Assembly (NCBI GenBank): GCA_900544655.1
Contig: UQWE01000045.1
Span: forward strand, 1-9,388
Length of the DNA stretch: 9,388 nt
Reading direction: 5' to 3'
DNA from: an uncultured Coriobacteriaceae bacterium
GTDB lineage: Bacteria; Actinomycetota; Coriobacteriia; Coriobacteriales; Atopobiaceae
A model generated the notes under the pieces. That model did not search any database. It worked only from the letters and a program-made list of their open reading frames with translations, and was not told the DNA's origin. This document shows positions 1 through 5,934 of the stretch, piece by piece (the stretch's first letter is position 1; every line of letters starts with the position of its first letter). Position numbers and translations under genes: made by a program.

Positions 1-1578
1 CATGCCGGCCTCGAGTTGGGTGATGGTGGGCTCGAGCGCTTCGGGCGTGAGGCTCTGGAGGGCAAGTGCTGCGGTGATGGTGGTGATGCCGTCGTTCACG
101 GTGCCAAGCTGGGCCTCGACCTGGGCGCGCCGCGCCTCAACCTCCGCGAGCTGCGTGTCGAGCTTCGCGATCTTACCCTCGACCTCGGTGAGCTTGGCCT
201 CGAGGTCATCCGTAGGAAGGCCCAGCGCCTTGAGCTGGGCGATGCGCTGCTCGAGCGTGTTCCTTGCGGTCTCGAGTTCGTCCTTGCCTTGCTTGAGCTG
301 GCCTATGGCTGTTTCAAGCTGGCCCTGTGTTTCCTCGAGCTGCGCCTTGGCGTCGACGAGCGCGTCATAGTTCTGTTTGGTCTGGACGAGGGCGTCGCGC
401 GTTGAGACGAGCTGCTTGTACTGATCGCTCTCTTCGAGGGCGCAAATCGCGGCGGCCTTTGCCTGCTTGACGGCCTGATCGCGGGTCGCGGGGTCTTCGA
501 GCTGGGCCCGGCCGGAGTCGATCTTTGCCTGGGCCTCGGCAAGCTGGTCGAGTGCGGACGCCTTCTGCTCCGCGAGCTCGCTGCGGCCGAATTCGATTTG
601 GGCAATGGCGTCGTCGATGGCCTTCTGGGCTTCGGCGAGTTTGTCTTCGGCCTCGGCGAACCTGTCGTTGGCGGTCTGCTCGGCATCGTCGATGCGGGCG
701 TTGGCGTCGCCGCGAATCTCCGCGTCGCGCGCGGCCTCGCGCTCTGCCTTGATGCCCTCGGCATCGCTTGTCACGCGGTCCATGACGTTCTTGTACTTCT
801 GGGAGAAGCAGGAGAGCTCAGCGGCGCCGGCGGCGCGCAGGTAGACGACGGAATAGGCCTCAGCGGTAGCGGCGCTCGCGGGTACGAAGAAGCTGTACTT
901 CGGGCCGGAGGAGCGGAATGACGAGGAGCCGTTTTTGGCGGAGACGTTGGTTGGATCGGTGACGCAGGCGGTGATCGTGTAGGCGTGACGGGCGAAGAGC
1001 TCGTTGTTTCGCTCGTCTTCGCTGTCGAGCTCGAGGCTGTCGAGGTCCTCGGTGTCATCATCGGCATCCGTCTGCGGTTGGGCCGTGTCGGCGGGTGCCC
1101 ATGTCGTGTCGTCTGCGTTGACGCCAAAGGCGAGCGTGTCTCCCACTCGCTTGCCGGTGGCGTCGAGGTAGTCCCGCGTGACGGCGACTTCGTCCGCGTT
1201 CTCGGGGAGGTGACCCTCCTCGAGGTAGGGCTGGTTCATGCCGCCGGTCTCAAAGGCGTTCACCGAGACTGAGGTGTGGGCGCCGTCGATCGTGGTGTAG
1301 GCGGTTTCGCTCCAGCTACCCTCGGCCTCCTCGACGCTATCGAGCGCCGCGAGGGCGTTGACGTCGTCCTCCGTGAGGCCAAGCGTTGACTGCACGCTCA
1401 CGTCATAGAGCCGCTGCTGGTCAAAGAACTTGTCTGCGGAGAGGCGAAGGTCCCTGCATGCGATCGTGAGGCCGACGAGCATCGTCACGCCGAGCACGCA
1501 GATCGCGGCAAGCGAGACGAAGCGCTTGGCGCTATTGCGGATGGTGCGCAGGGTGTCTGTGGCGAGGGCAGAGCGCAT
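1..1578 (-). CDS. FtsX-like ABC transporter permease with long coiled coil (C-terminus beyond window)
   Basis: The frame is open from ATG at 1578 to base 1, giving 526 residues with no stop; the C-terminal part lies outside the window. The N-terminus has Arg/Lys residues, then one hydrophobic segment at about residues 20-40, as in the first helix of FtsX/MacB-type permeases. An extracytoplasmic region follows, with a very acidic stretch at about 166-190 (Asp/Glu runs). A long Ala/Glu/Gln/Leu/Lys-rich segment at about 265-505 has the heptad character of a coiled coil, interrupted by short Gly/Pro breaks. No second membrane segment is reached, so much of the protein is missing. AGAGAGG lies just upstream of the ATG. 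It follows the ATPase gene by 78 bp on the same strand, so the two probably form one exporter or mechanotransmission-type ABC complex (type VII fold). Lipid, peptide or cell-wall hydrolase control are all possible; the substrate cannot be read from sequence. Confidence 0.85.
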   Translation of the reverse strand, partial: MRSALATDTLRTIRNSAKRFVSLAAICVLGVTMLVGLTIACRDLRLSADKFFDQQRLYDVSVQSTLGLTEDDVNALAALDSVEEAEGSWSETAYTTIDGAHTSVSVNAFETGGMNQPYLEEGHLPENADEVAVTRDYLDATGKRVGDTLAFGVNADDTTWAPADTAQPQTDADDDTEDLDSLELDSEDERNNELFARHAYTITACVTDPTNVSAKNGSSSFRSSGPKYSFFVPASAATAEAYSVVYLRAAGAAELSCFSQKYKNVMDRVTSDAEGIKAEREAARDAEIRGDANARIDDAEQTANDRFAEAEDKLAEAQKAIDDAIAQIEFGRSELAEQKASALDQLAEAQAKIDSGRAQLEDPATRDQAVKQAKAAAICALEESDQYKQLVSTRDALVQTKQNYDALVDAKAQLEETQGQLETAIGQLKQGKDELETARNTLEQRIAQLKALGLPTDDLEAKLTEVEGKIAKLDTQLAEVEARRAQVEAQLGTVNDGITTITAALALQSLTPEALEPTITQLEAGM

Positions 1579-1656
1579 GGGCCTCTCTTTCCGTGCTTGT
1601 GAGCTGGCGTTTCGTGTTGCACGTGGGGCGTTTGCCTTGCGCGGAGCGCGATCCGG

Positions 1657-2358
1657 CTACCACTCGATCTGGTTGATCGGCGTGGGGGAGGGGTTGACGC
1701 TCATCTCTATAACCTTGCCGCTCTTGAACCTGATGAGGCGGTCTGCCATGGGGGCGAGGGCGGCGTTGTGCGTGATGAGGACGACGGTGATGCCATCCTT
1801 GCGGCAGGTGTCCTGGAGCAACTGGAGAATCTGCTTGCCGGTCACGTAGTCGAGTGCGCCCGTGGGCTCATCGCAGAGGAGAAGCTTCGGGTTCTTGGCG
1901 ACGGCGCGCGCGATGGAGACGCGCTGCTGCTCGCCACCGGAGAGCTGGGCGGGGAAGTTTGAGAGCCTGTTGGCGAGGCCGACCTTCTCCAGGGTCTCGC
2001 GCGCGTCGAGAGAATCCGGGCAAATCTGGGCTGCGAGCTCGACGTTCTCGAGGGCGGTGAGGTTGGGTACGAGGTTGTAGAACTGGAATACGAAGCCCAC
2101 GTCCGCGCGGCGATACTCGACGAGGTCATTCTCGCTCGCGCGCGTGATGTCGCGGCCGTCGACCACGACGCGGCCCGAGGTGGCGGTGTCCATGCCGCCC
2201 AGGATGTTGAGGGCGGTGGTCTTGCCGGCGCCCGAAGCGCCGAGAATCACGGCGAGCTCGCCCTTCTCGACGGCGAAGCTCGCGTCGTCGAGGGCATGAA
2301 CCTCGGTCGCGCCAGACCCGTATGCCTTCACTACGTGGTCGAACTCGATGTATGCCAT
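1657..2358 (-). CDS. ABC transporter ATPase, MacB/LolD/FtsE-like family
   Basis: A 233-residue nucleotide-binding subunit, normal length for the family. Visible motifs: Walker A GASGAGKTT (residues 40-48), Q-loop FQFYN (Q92), signature LSGGEQQRV (139-147), Walker B LLLCDEPTGALD with D163 and catalytic E164, and switch His197 in LITHN. The DEPTGALD form and short length are typical of ATPases that pair with FtsX/MacB-type permeases, which fits the permease gene 78 bp downstream. It would hydrolyse ATP at the inner face of the membrane and drive conformational change in that permease. Start choice: ATG at 2358 has AGGGGG five bases upstream. An in-frame GTG at 2364 overlaps that ribosome binding site and is less likely. 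A TATACT -10-like hexamer on the minus strand (2446-2441) lies about 80 bp upstream. The substrate is unknown. Confidence 0.93.
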   Translation of the reverse strand: MAYIEFDHVVKAYGSGATEVHALDDASFAVEKGELAVILGASGAGKTTALNILGGMDTATSGRVVVDGRDITRASENDLVEYRRADVGFVFQFYNLVPNLTALENVELAAQICPDSLDARETLEKVGLANRLSNFPAQLSGGEQQRVSIARAVAKNPKLLLCDEPTGALDYVTGKQILQLLQDTCRKDGITVVLITHNAALAPMADRLIRFKSGKVIEMSVNPSPTPINQIEW

Positions 2359-2440
2359 GAGCACCCCCTGGCTGTGCGGCAGACCTTCCCGCGGTCGTGG
2401 GTGAGGAGGGCGCGAAACTGCATAGCGCCAGCGTCTCTAC

Positions 2441-2446
2441 AGTATA
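2441..2446 (-). promoter_or_regulatory. Candidate -10 element for the minus-strand ABC operon
   Basis: Read on the minus strand, these bases are TATACT, five of six matches to the sigma70-type -10 hexamer. They would give a transcript with a leader of roughly 75 nt before the ATPase ATG at 2358. No convincing -35 hexamer lies 16-18 bp upstream, so this is a weak or activator-dependent promoter if real. Confidence 0.35.
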
Positions 2447-2553
2447 TCGCCCTGACGGAATACCTGGGGAGAGCTTACTCCGGAATGGGGGCGGCCCGGC
2501 TCGACCGACGTCTTGTTCGCGTAGGGTATTCCTGCTTACGCGGCCGTTGCTGC

Positions 2554-2582
2554 TTGCATGAGACGGTTGCGATGCCTATAGT
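2554..2582 (+). promoter_or_regulatory. Sigma70-like promoter upstream of the Cys-rich membrane protein gene
   Basis: TTGCAT (2554-2559) and TATAGT (2577-2582) are separated by exactly 17 bp, close to the consensus for a vegetative promoter. Transcription would start near 2589 and give a leader of about 180 nt before the ATG at 2770. The -10 is followed by GTTAAC and GTAAAC in an AT-rich patch that could hold an operator. Confidence 0.6.
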
Positions 2583-2603
2583 TAACAAAAGTAAACTTAT
2601 GTG

Positions 2604-2703
2604 CTCCGGTATGGTGCATACCGTGCGTGGAGATGAGACTCGGAACGGCGCGGTGCCGCGCCTCGTGCCGCCGGGCGAGTTGGCCTCGCATAGCCTGCCC
2701 GGC
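2604..2703 (+). other. Structured 5' leader of the FeoB-associated protein gene
   Basis: The untranslated region after the 2554-2582 promoter holds three consecutive strong hairpins. CGGTATG (2607-2613) pairs with CATACCG (2617-2623). GGCGCGG (2647-2653) pairs with CCGCGCC (2656-2662). GCCGGGC (2670-2676) pairs with GCCCGGC (2697-2703), enclosing CGAG/CTCG. There is no T-run, so these are not ordinary terminators. They do not match a riboswitch class that I recognise. A structured leader, a small RNA, or simple GC-rich folding are all possible. Confidence 0.35.
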
Positions 2704-2769
2704 TGATGCTCGGCTTGGTCTTGCCCGGCGACGACATCGGAATACCCTAGCTACGAGAAGGGATGCGAA

Positions 2770-2988
2770 ATGAGTCCCATTGATCTGATCATCATCCTTG
2801 TGGTGCTTGCCGTCTTCGCTCTGTGCGTTCGCTCTATGATTCGCGGGGCCAAGAGCGGTGAGTGCGCGGACTGCGCCTCGGGTGGCTCGTGCAATGCGGG
2901 CAAGGGCGGCCATTGCAAGGAGAGTGCCAAGCTCATGGCGAGTGCCGCCGCCGCAGCGGAGCGCTACAAGGCGGAGAAGGGCGCCTAG
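2770..2988 (+). CDS. FeoB-associated Cys-rich membrane protein
   Basis: A 72-residue protein with one N-terminal membrane helix (about residues 4-24, Ile/Leu/Val-rich), then a basic Arg/Lys patch, then a short Cys-rich tail with C32, C35, C41 and C49 spaced CxxC, x5, x7, plus His48. This helix plus Gly/Cys-rich tail layout is that of small FeoB-associated proteins, usually encoded beside the ferrous iron transporter feoAB and thought to assist Fe(II) uptake at the membrane. No feoA or feoB lies in this window, so the gene stands alone here. AGAAGGG lies nine bases before the ATG. A near-consensus promoter lies 190 bp upstream. The C-terminal third is an Ala-rich charged helix (A53-A72). The family call rests on layout and cysteine pattern, and the iron role is by family association only. 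Confidence 0.75.
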   Translation: MSPIDLIIILVVLAVFALCVRSMIRGAKSGECADCASGGSCNAGKGGHCKESAKLMASAAAAAERYKAEKGA

Positions 2989-3157
2989 CCGTGACGCAGG
3001 TGGGTTCGCACCTCGCTTGAGTGAGGCACTTGTTCGCAGACCTGACGGGTTCGTATCTCCCCGCATGACTCTCGTGTTCGGTCGAAGTGCCCGGTCAAGG
3101 CGCCTCGCCGAGATGACGCTACCGTTCGCCGATGGCAAAAATTCGATTGTCGGGGAG

Positions 3158-3206
3158 GTTCGGTAAGGGTAACAGCTCCGTAACACGCCTGTGGGAAAGT
3201 TGTTGC
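3158..3206. promoter_or_regulatory. Putative GlnR-type box array upstream of the GS homologue
   Basis: GTAAC at 3169-3173 and GTAAC at 3180-3184 are separated by six bases. This fits the gTnAc-n6-GaAAc arrangement known for actinobacterial GlnR, except that the second half-site is GTAAC. The 11-bp phase continues with weaker matches starting with GT at 3158, 3191 and 3202. The array lies immediately upstream of and overlapping the expected -35 region of a TACACT -10 (3208-3213), a position suited to activation. A GlnR-like gene lies 5 kb downstream. Confidence 0.5.
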
Positions 3207-3207
3207 G

Positions 3208-3213
3208 TACACT
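3208..3213 (+). promoter_or_regulatory. Candidate -10 of the glutamine synthetase homologue
   Basis: TACACT resembles the TATAAT hexamer and would give a leader of about 60 nt before the ATG at 3282. The -35 position (about 3185-3190) is ACGCCT, unlike consensus, consistent with dependence on an activator at the adjacent GTAAC boxes. An alternative pair is TTGTTG (3200-3205) and TAGGTT (3222-3227) with a 16-bp spacer. Confidence 0.35.
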
Positions 3214-3281
3214 GGCACAACTAGGTTTAGCCTTACCGGTCCCATTCTTGCTAATCCTGCGTCCGTCTGCGAGGTAGCTCG

Positions 3282-4628
3282 ATGACTAACGAGCAGAACA
3301 TCGATTTCGTACTGCGCTCCATCGAGGAGCGCGACATTCGCTTCGTGCGTCTGTGGTTCACAGACGTGCTCGGCAACCTCAAGTCCTTCGCCATCTCTCC
3401 CGAGGACCTCGAGGAGGCTTTCGAGGAGGGCATTGGCTTCGATGGCTCTGCGGTGAAGGGCTTCTCCTCCCTCGAGGAGTCCGATATGCTGGCGTTCCCA
3501 GATGCGGCGACCTTCCAGGTCCTGCCGTGGCGCCCCTCCGAGAGCGGCGTCGCCCGCATCTTCTGCGACATCAGGACCCCTCAGCGCGAGCCCTTCCTGG
3601 GCGATCCGCGTGCCTGCCTGCTGCGCCAGTTCCGCGAGGCGGACAAGGCCGGCTACGTCATGAACGTCAGCCCTGAGATCCAGTTCTTCTACTTCAAGGA
3701 GGACACGACGGTCTCCAACGGCTCTGCCGTTCCGGCCCCGCTCGATAACGCCGGCTATTTTGACCTCACGCCCGAGGACTCCGCCCGCGACCTCCGTCGC
3801 GACCTGACCCTCGCTCTCGAGCAGATGTCCGTGCCGGTCGAGTACTCCTATCATGCGCTGGCTCCGTCGCAGAACGGCGTGTCGCTTCGCTACTCCGAGG
3901 CCATCACCTGCGCCGACAACATCATGACGGCTCGTCTCGTCATCAAGCAGACGGCATTCTCGCATGGCCTGTTCGCCTCGTTCATGCCCAAGCCGCTCTC
4001 GGGCATTCCCGGCTCGGCCATGTTCCTCTACCAGTCGCTGTTCGATCATGACGGCAACAACCTGTTCTGGGCGAGGGGAGAGGGCTCGATCCACCACCTC
4101 TCGAAGACGGCCCAGCACTACGTTGCGGGCATCCTTAAGTACGCTCCGGAGTTCGCGCTTATCACGAATCCCACCGTCAACTCCTACAAGCGTCTTGTGC
4201 CCAACGGCGAGGTTCCGTGCTATGCCACCTGGGGTTCGAGGAACCGCTCCGCGTTCGTGCGCGTTCCCACCTATAAGCCGGGTAAGGAGCTGAGCCGCCG
4301 CATCGAGCTCCGTGGTCCGGATCCCACCTGCAATCCCTACCTCATCATGGCCGTTACGCTTGCCGCCGGCATGAGGGGCATCGCCGACGAGCTGCCTCTG
4401 CCGCCCGAGTCGACCGTGCCGTTCGACCAGCTTGCCGAGTCCGGCGCTGCGCGCCTTCCTCGCGATCTTGGCGAGGCCATCCGCGAGTTCGAGAACTCCG
4501 AGTTCGTGCACGAGACACTCGGTGACCACATCTTCAACTACTTCCTCGAGGAGAAGCGCCGCGAGTGGGCCGAGTACTCGCAGACCGTGACCGACTGGGA
4601 GCTTCGCCACTACTACGGAGGCTTCTAA
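3282..4628 (+). CDS. Type I glutamine synthetase homologue lacking most metal ligands (possible pseudoenzyme)
   Basis: A 448-residue protein with the full length and order of GSI-alpha glutamine synthetase: beta-grasp N-terminus with FDGSAVKGF (53-61) and LEESDM, then a catalytic domain with NPTVNSYKRLVP (296-307), flap Glu310, NRSAFVRVP (321-329) and RIELRGPDP (340-348). Normal enzymes bind two Mn/Mg ions through six residues. Only two are kept here: E132 in SPEIQFF and E342 in RIELR. The second Glu of PEPEFF is Q134, the HHE Glu is A192, the QxE Glu is G199, and the GSGMH His is F248. The Arg equivalent to B. subtilis Arg62 (feedback inhibition) is Ser. The frame is intact and codon use looks normal, so it is a maintained gene, not a decaying one. 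GAGGT precedes the ATG. It may be a non-catalytic glutamine or nucleotide sensor, or an enzyme with altered chemistry. The GS fold is certain; activity is doubtful. Confidence 0.93.
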   Translation: MTNEQNIDFVLRSIEERDIRFVRLWFTDVLGNLKSFAISPEDLEEAFEEGIGFDGSAVKGFSSLEESDMLAFPDAATFQVLPWRPSESGVARIFCDIRTPQREPFLGDPRACLLRQFREADKAGYVMNVSPEIQFFYFKEDTTVSNGSAVPAPLDNAGYFDLTPEDSARDLRRDLTLALEQMSVPVEYSYHALAPSQNGVSLRYSEAITCADNIMTARLVIKQTAFSHGLFASFMPKPLSGIPGSAMFLYQSLFDHDGNNLFWARGEGSIHHLSKTAQHYVAGILKYAPEFALITNPTVNSYKRLVPNGEVPCYATWGSRNRSAFVRVPTYKPGKELSRRIELRGPDPTCNPYLIMAVTLAAGMRGIADELPLPPESTVPFDQLAESGAARLPRDLGEAIREFENSEFVHETLGDHIFNYFLEEKRREWAEYSQTVTDWELRHYYGGF

Positions 4629-4639
4629 GGGGCTGGAGG

Positions 4640-4680
4640 GCCTGTGTGGCTTGCATGCGAGCTCGCGTGGGGCCACAGGC
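4640..4680 (+). repeat. Hairpin downstream of the GS homologue, no T-run
   Basis: GCCTGTG (4640-4646) pairs with CACAGGC (4674-4680), with the palindrome GCGAGCTCGC (4657-4666) in the loop. It starts 12 bp after the stop codon. The lack of a following T-run argues against a stand-alone terminator; it may protect the 3' end of the message. Confidence 0.35.
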
Positions 4681-4721
4681 ATTCGCGCCCGCGTGCGAAC
4701 TTGCGCCGAGATGAATTGACA

Positions 4722-4764
4722 GGAACGCCACTCATCGCGGGATGGATGGCGTTCCGCTTTTGTT
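4722..4764 (+). terminator. Rho-independent terminator of the GS homologue
   Basis: GGAACGCCA (4722-4730) pairs perfectly with TGGCGTTCC (4747-4755). An inner CATC/GATG helix (4733-4736 with 4741-4744) closes a GCGG loop. The stem is followed by GCTTTTGTT. It separates the GS homologue from the amino acid transport operon. Confidence 0.85.
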
Positions 4765-4948
4765 AGAGGGTGCTCCGGAAGTATCCATACGGCCGCATAA
4801 AATACACGGACAGTATGTATCTTGTTCGAAATATGCAAGAAATAGAATATTTAGCATCTGTAATGCATTGAAATGACTACAATGGGAAACCAATCGCGAG
4901 TATGTGACTAGTTAGTTGCATCTTTGCGGCGGGGCAAGAGCTCCAGGG
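4765..4948 (+). promoter_or_regulatory. AT-rich promoter region of the amino acid ABC operon
   Basis: Bases about 4785-4915 are clearly richer in A/T than the rest of the window and hold no gene. Candidate -10 hexamers are TAGAAT (4843-4848; TTGTTC at 4822-4827 lies 15 bp upstream) and TACAAT (4878-4883; no good -35). GTGAC (4904-4908) and GTTGC (4915-4919), 11 bp apart, are a weak match to a GlnR-type box and would lie just downstream of the second -10. The exact start site cannot be fixed by eye. Confidence 0.4.
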
Positions 4949-5027
4949 AACGGCGCCTCCGGGCGCGGGTGGTTTTGCGCCCGTATCCATGCGTCAATAA
5001 CCGCGCCGTTAGGCGCGAAGGAAGGGG
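4949..5027 (+). other. Leader with mutually exclusive hairpins before the binding protein gene
   Basis: Three helices compete. CGGGCGC (4960-4966) pairs with GCGCCCG (4977-4983). CGCGCC (5002-5007) pairs with GGCGCG (5012-5017) around GTTA. AACGGCGC (4949-4956) can instead pair with GCGCCGTT (5003-5010). The last hairpin ends two bases before the GGAAGGGG ribosome binding site (5020-5027), so folding could control translation. No known riboswitch class is recognised. Confidence 0.4.
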
Positions 5028-5033
5028 ATTTAC

Positions 5034-5882
5034 ATGAAAAAGAACATGAGCAGGCGTGAGTTCGTCGCCACCGCTGGCCTTTTTGCCGGCATGATGGGTC
5101 TTGTCGGTTGCGGTGGCTCGGGCAGCGTCGCCACCACTGCCGTCGCCACCACTGCCGCCGCCTCCTCTGCTGCCGCCGATGCCGGCCTTGGCCTCGTCAC
5201 CGATGGCAAGCTCACCGTTGGCACCTCGCCGGATTTCCCGCCGTTCGAGAACCTCGAGAATGACCAGTACGTCGGTCTCGACATCGACCTTGCCCAGGCA
5301 CTCGCTGACAAGCTTGGCCTCGAGCTCGAGATGAAGACCCTGCAGTTTGACGCCATCGTTCCGGCTGTCGCCGCTGGTGGCCAGGTTGACCTCGGCATCT
5401 CTGGCATCACGATTGATCCGGATCGCGAGGAGCAGGTCGACTTCTCCGATTCCTACTATATCGATGACCTCGCCGTTGTCGCCATGAAGGCCAACGCTGA
5501 CATCACGGCGGATACTTACGCCGATGCCCTCAACCAGGCTGGCGTCACCATTGCCGTCCAGTCCGGCACCACGGGCGAGTCCTATGCTCAGGAGAACTTC
5601 CCCAACGCCACCACCCAGCCCTACGGCAACGCCACGGATGCCTTTGCCGCGATGCAGGCTGGCCAGGCCAACGCCGTCATCACCAACAAGGCCGTCGGTG
5701 CCAAGATGGTTTCTGAGTCCTACACTGATGCCCAGGTCATCAAGGAGATCGCCACGGGCGAGGAGTACGGCGTCGCCGTCAGCAAGGACAACGGCGCCCT
5801 GCTCGACGCCGTCAACGGCGCTCTCGCTGCCATCACCGATGACGGCACCCTCGACAGCATCGTGAACAAGTACTTCGGCTAA
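5034..5882 (+). CDS. Polar amino acid ABC transporter substrate-binding lipoprotein (family 3)
   Basis: A 282-residue extracytoplasmic solute-binding protein. The N-terminus carries a twin-arginine motif SRREFV (6-11), a hydrophobic stretch and the lipobox LVGC with Cys26 as the predicted lipidated residue, so it looks like a Tat-exported lipoprotein. An Ala/Thr/Ser-rich linker (about 30-49) tethers it to the membrane. The binding domain shows family 3 signatures: VGTSPDFPPFE near the start, then LGISGITIDPDREEQVDFS and a second lobe with AVQSGTTGE. Known relatives bind glutamine, glutamate, arginine, histidine or cystine and deliver them to a HisM/GlnP-type permease. Glutamine or glutamate is a reasonable guess from the GS homologue and GlnR-like neighbours but is not shown by sequence. 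GGAAGGGG lies six bases before the ATG; a second ATG at 5046 would leave the twin arginines at the extreme N-terminus. First gene of a three-gene operon, separated from the permease by two strong hairpins. Confidence 0.93.
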   Translation: MKKNMSRREFVATAGLFAGMMGLVGCGGSGSVATTAVATTAAASSAAADAGLGLVTDGKLTVGTSPDFPPFENLENDQYVGLDIDLAQALADKLGLELEMKTLQFDAIVPAVAAGGQVDLGISGITIDPDREEQVDFSDSYYIDDLAVVAMKANADITADTYADALNQAGVTIAVQSGTTGESYAQENFPNATTQPYGNATDAFAAMQAGQANAVITNKAVGAKMVSESYTDAQVIKEIATGEEYGVAVSKDNGALLDAVNGALAAITDDGTLDSIVNKYFG

Positions 5883-5898
5883 CGAGATCGCTTTGCGG

Positions 5899-5928
5899 CG
5901 CCCCTCCGTCCGCCGTGGCGGAGGGGCG
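5899..5928 (+). terminator. GC-rich hairpin after the binding protein gene (partial terminator or 3' stabiliser)
   Basis: CGCCCCTCCG (5899-5908) pairs perfectly with CGGAGGGGCG (5919-5928), a 10-bp stem with a 10-base loop, followed only by GTTTGCCGTTTG and not a clean T-run. Together with the hairpin at 5935-5994 it probably sets the ratio of binding protein to permease message by partial termination or by protecting the upstream mRNA from 3' decay. Confidence 0.55.
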
Positions 5929-5934
5929 TTTGCC

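Larger units (their letters stand above)
2522..2749. repeat. Inverted pair of 11-mers GGAATACCCTA
   Basis: GGAATACCCTA occurs on the plus strand at 2739-2749 and on the minus strand at 2532-2522. A shorter plus-strand copy, GGAATACC, lies at 2457-2464. All three are inside the same divergent intergenic region. They could be protein binding sites or stem arms; no function is recognised. Confidence 0.4.

Noticed and set aside
16..405. Plus-strand open frames at the left edge
   Set aside because: They lie opposite the heptad-rich FtsX permease frame, which has continuous coiled-coil coding sense, so they are shadows.
2998..3060. GGGTTCG words resembling a tRNA T-arm
   Set aside because: No acceptor stem, D-arm or anticodon arm can be built around them, and no other tRNA-like structure is visible in the window.
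2536..3186. Minus-strand open frame over the 2.5-3.2 kb region
   Set aside because: It overlaps the strong plus-strand promoter, the leader hairpins and the convincing Cys-rich gene, and its translation is Arg/Ala/His-rich with no recognisable pattern.
2985..4838. Long minus-strand open frame (617 codons) opposite the GS homologue
   Set aside because: It is the antisense shadow of a clearly coding GC-rich gene, rich in Arg, Gly, Val and Leu without recognisable domains, and runs across the terminator at 4722-4764.
4989..5000. Mini-ORF M-R-Q-stop in the importer leader
   Set aside because: A Gln codon in a leader is tempting as a glutamine-sensing attenuator, but there is no ribosome binding site, only three codons, and no terminator hairpin tied to it.
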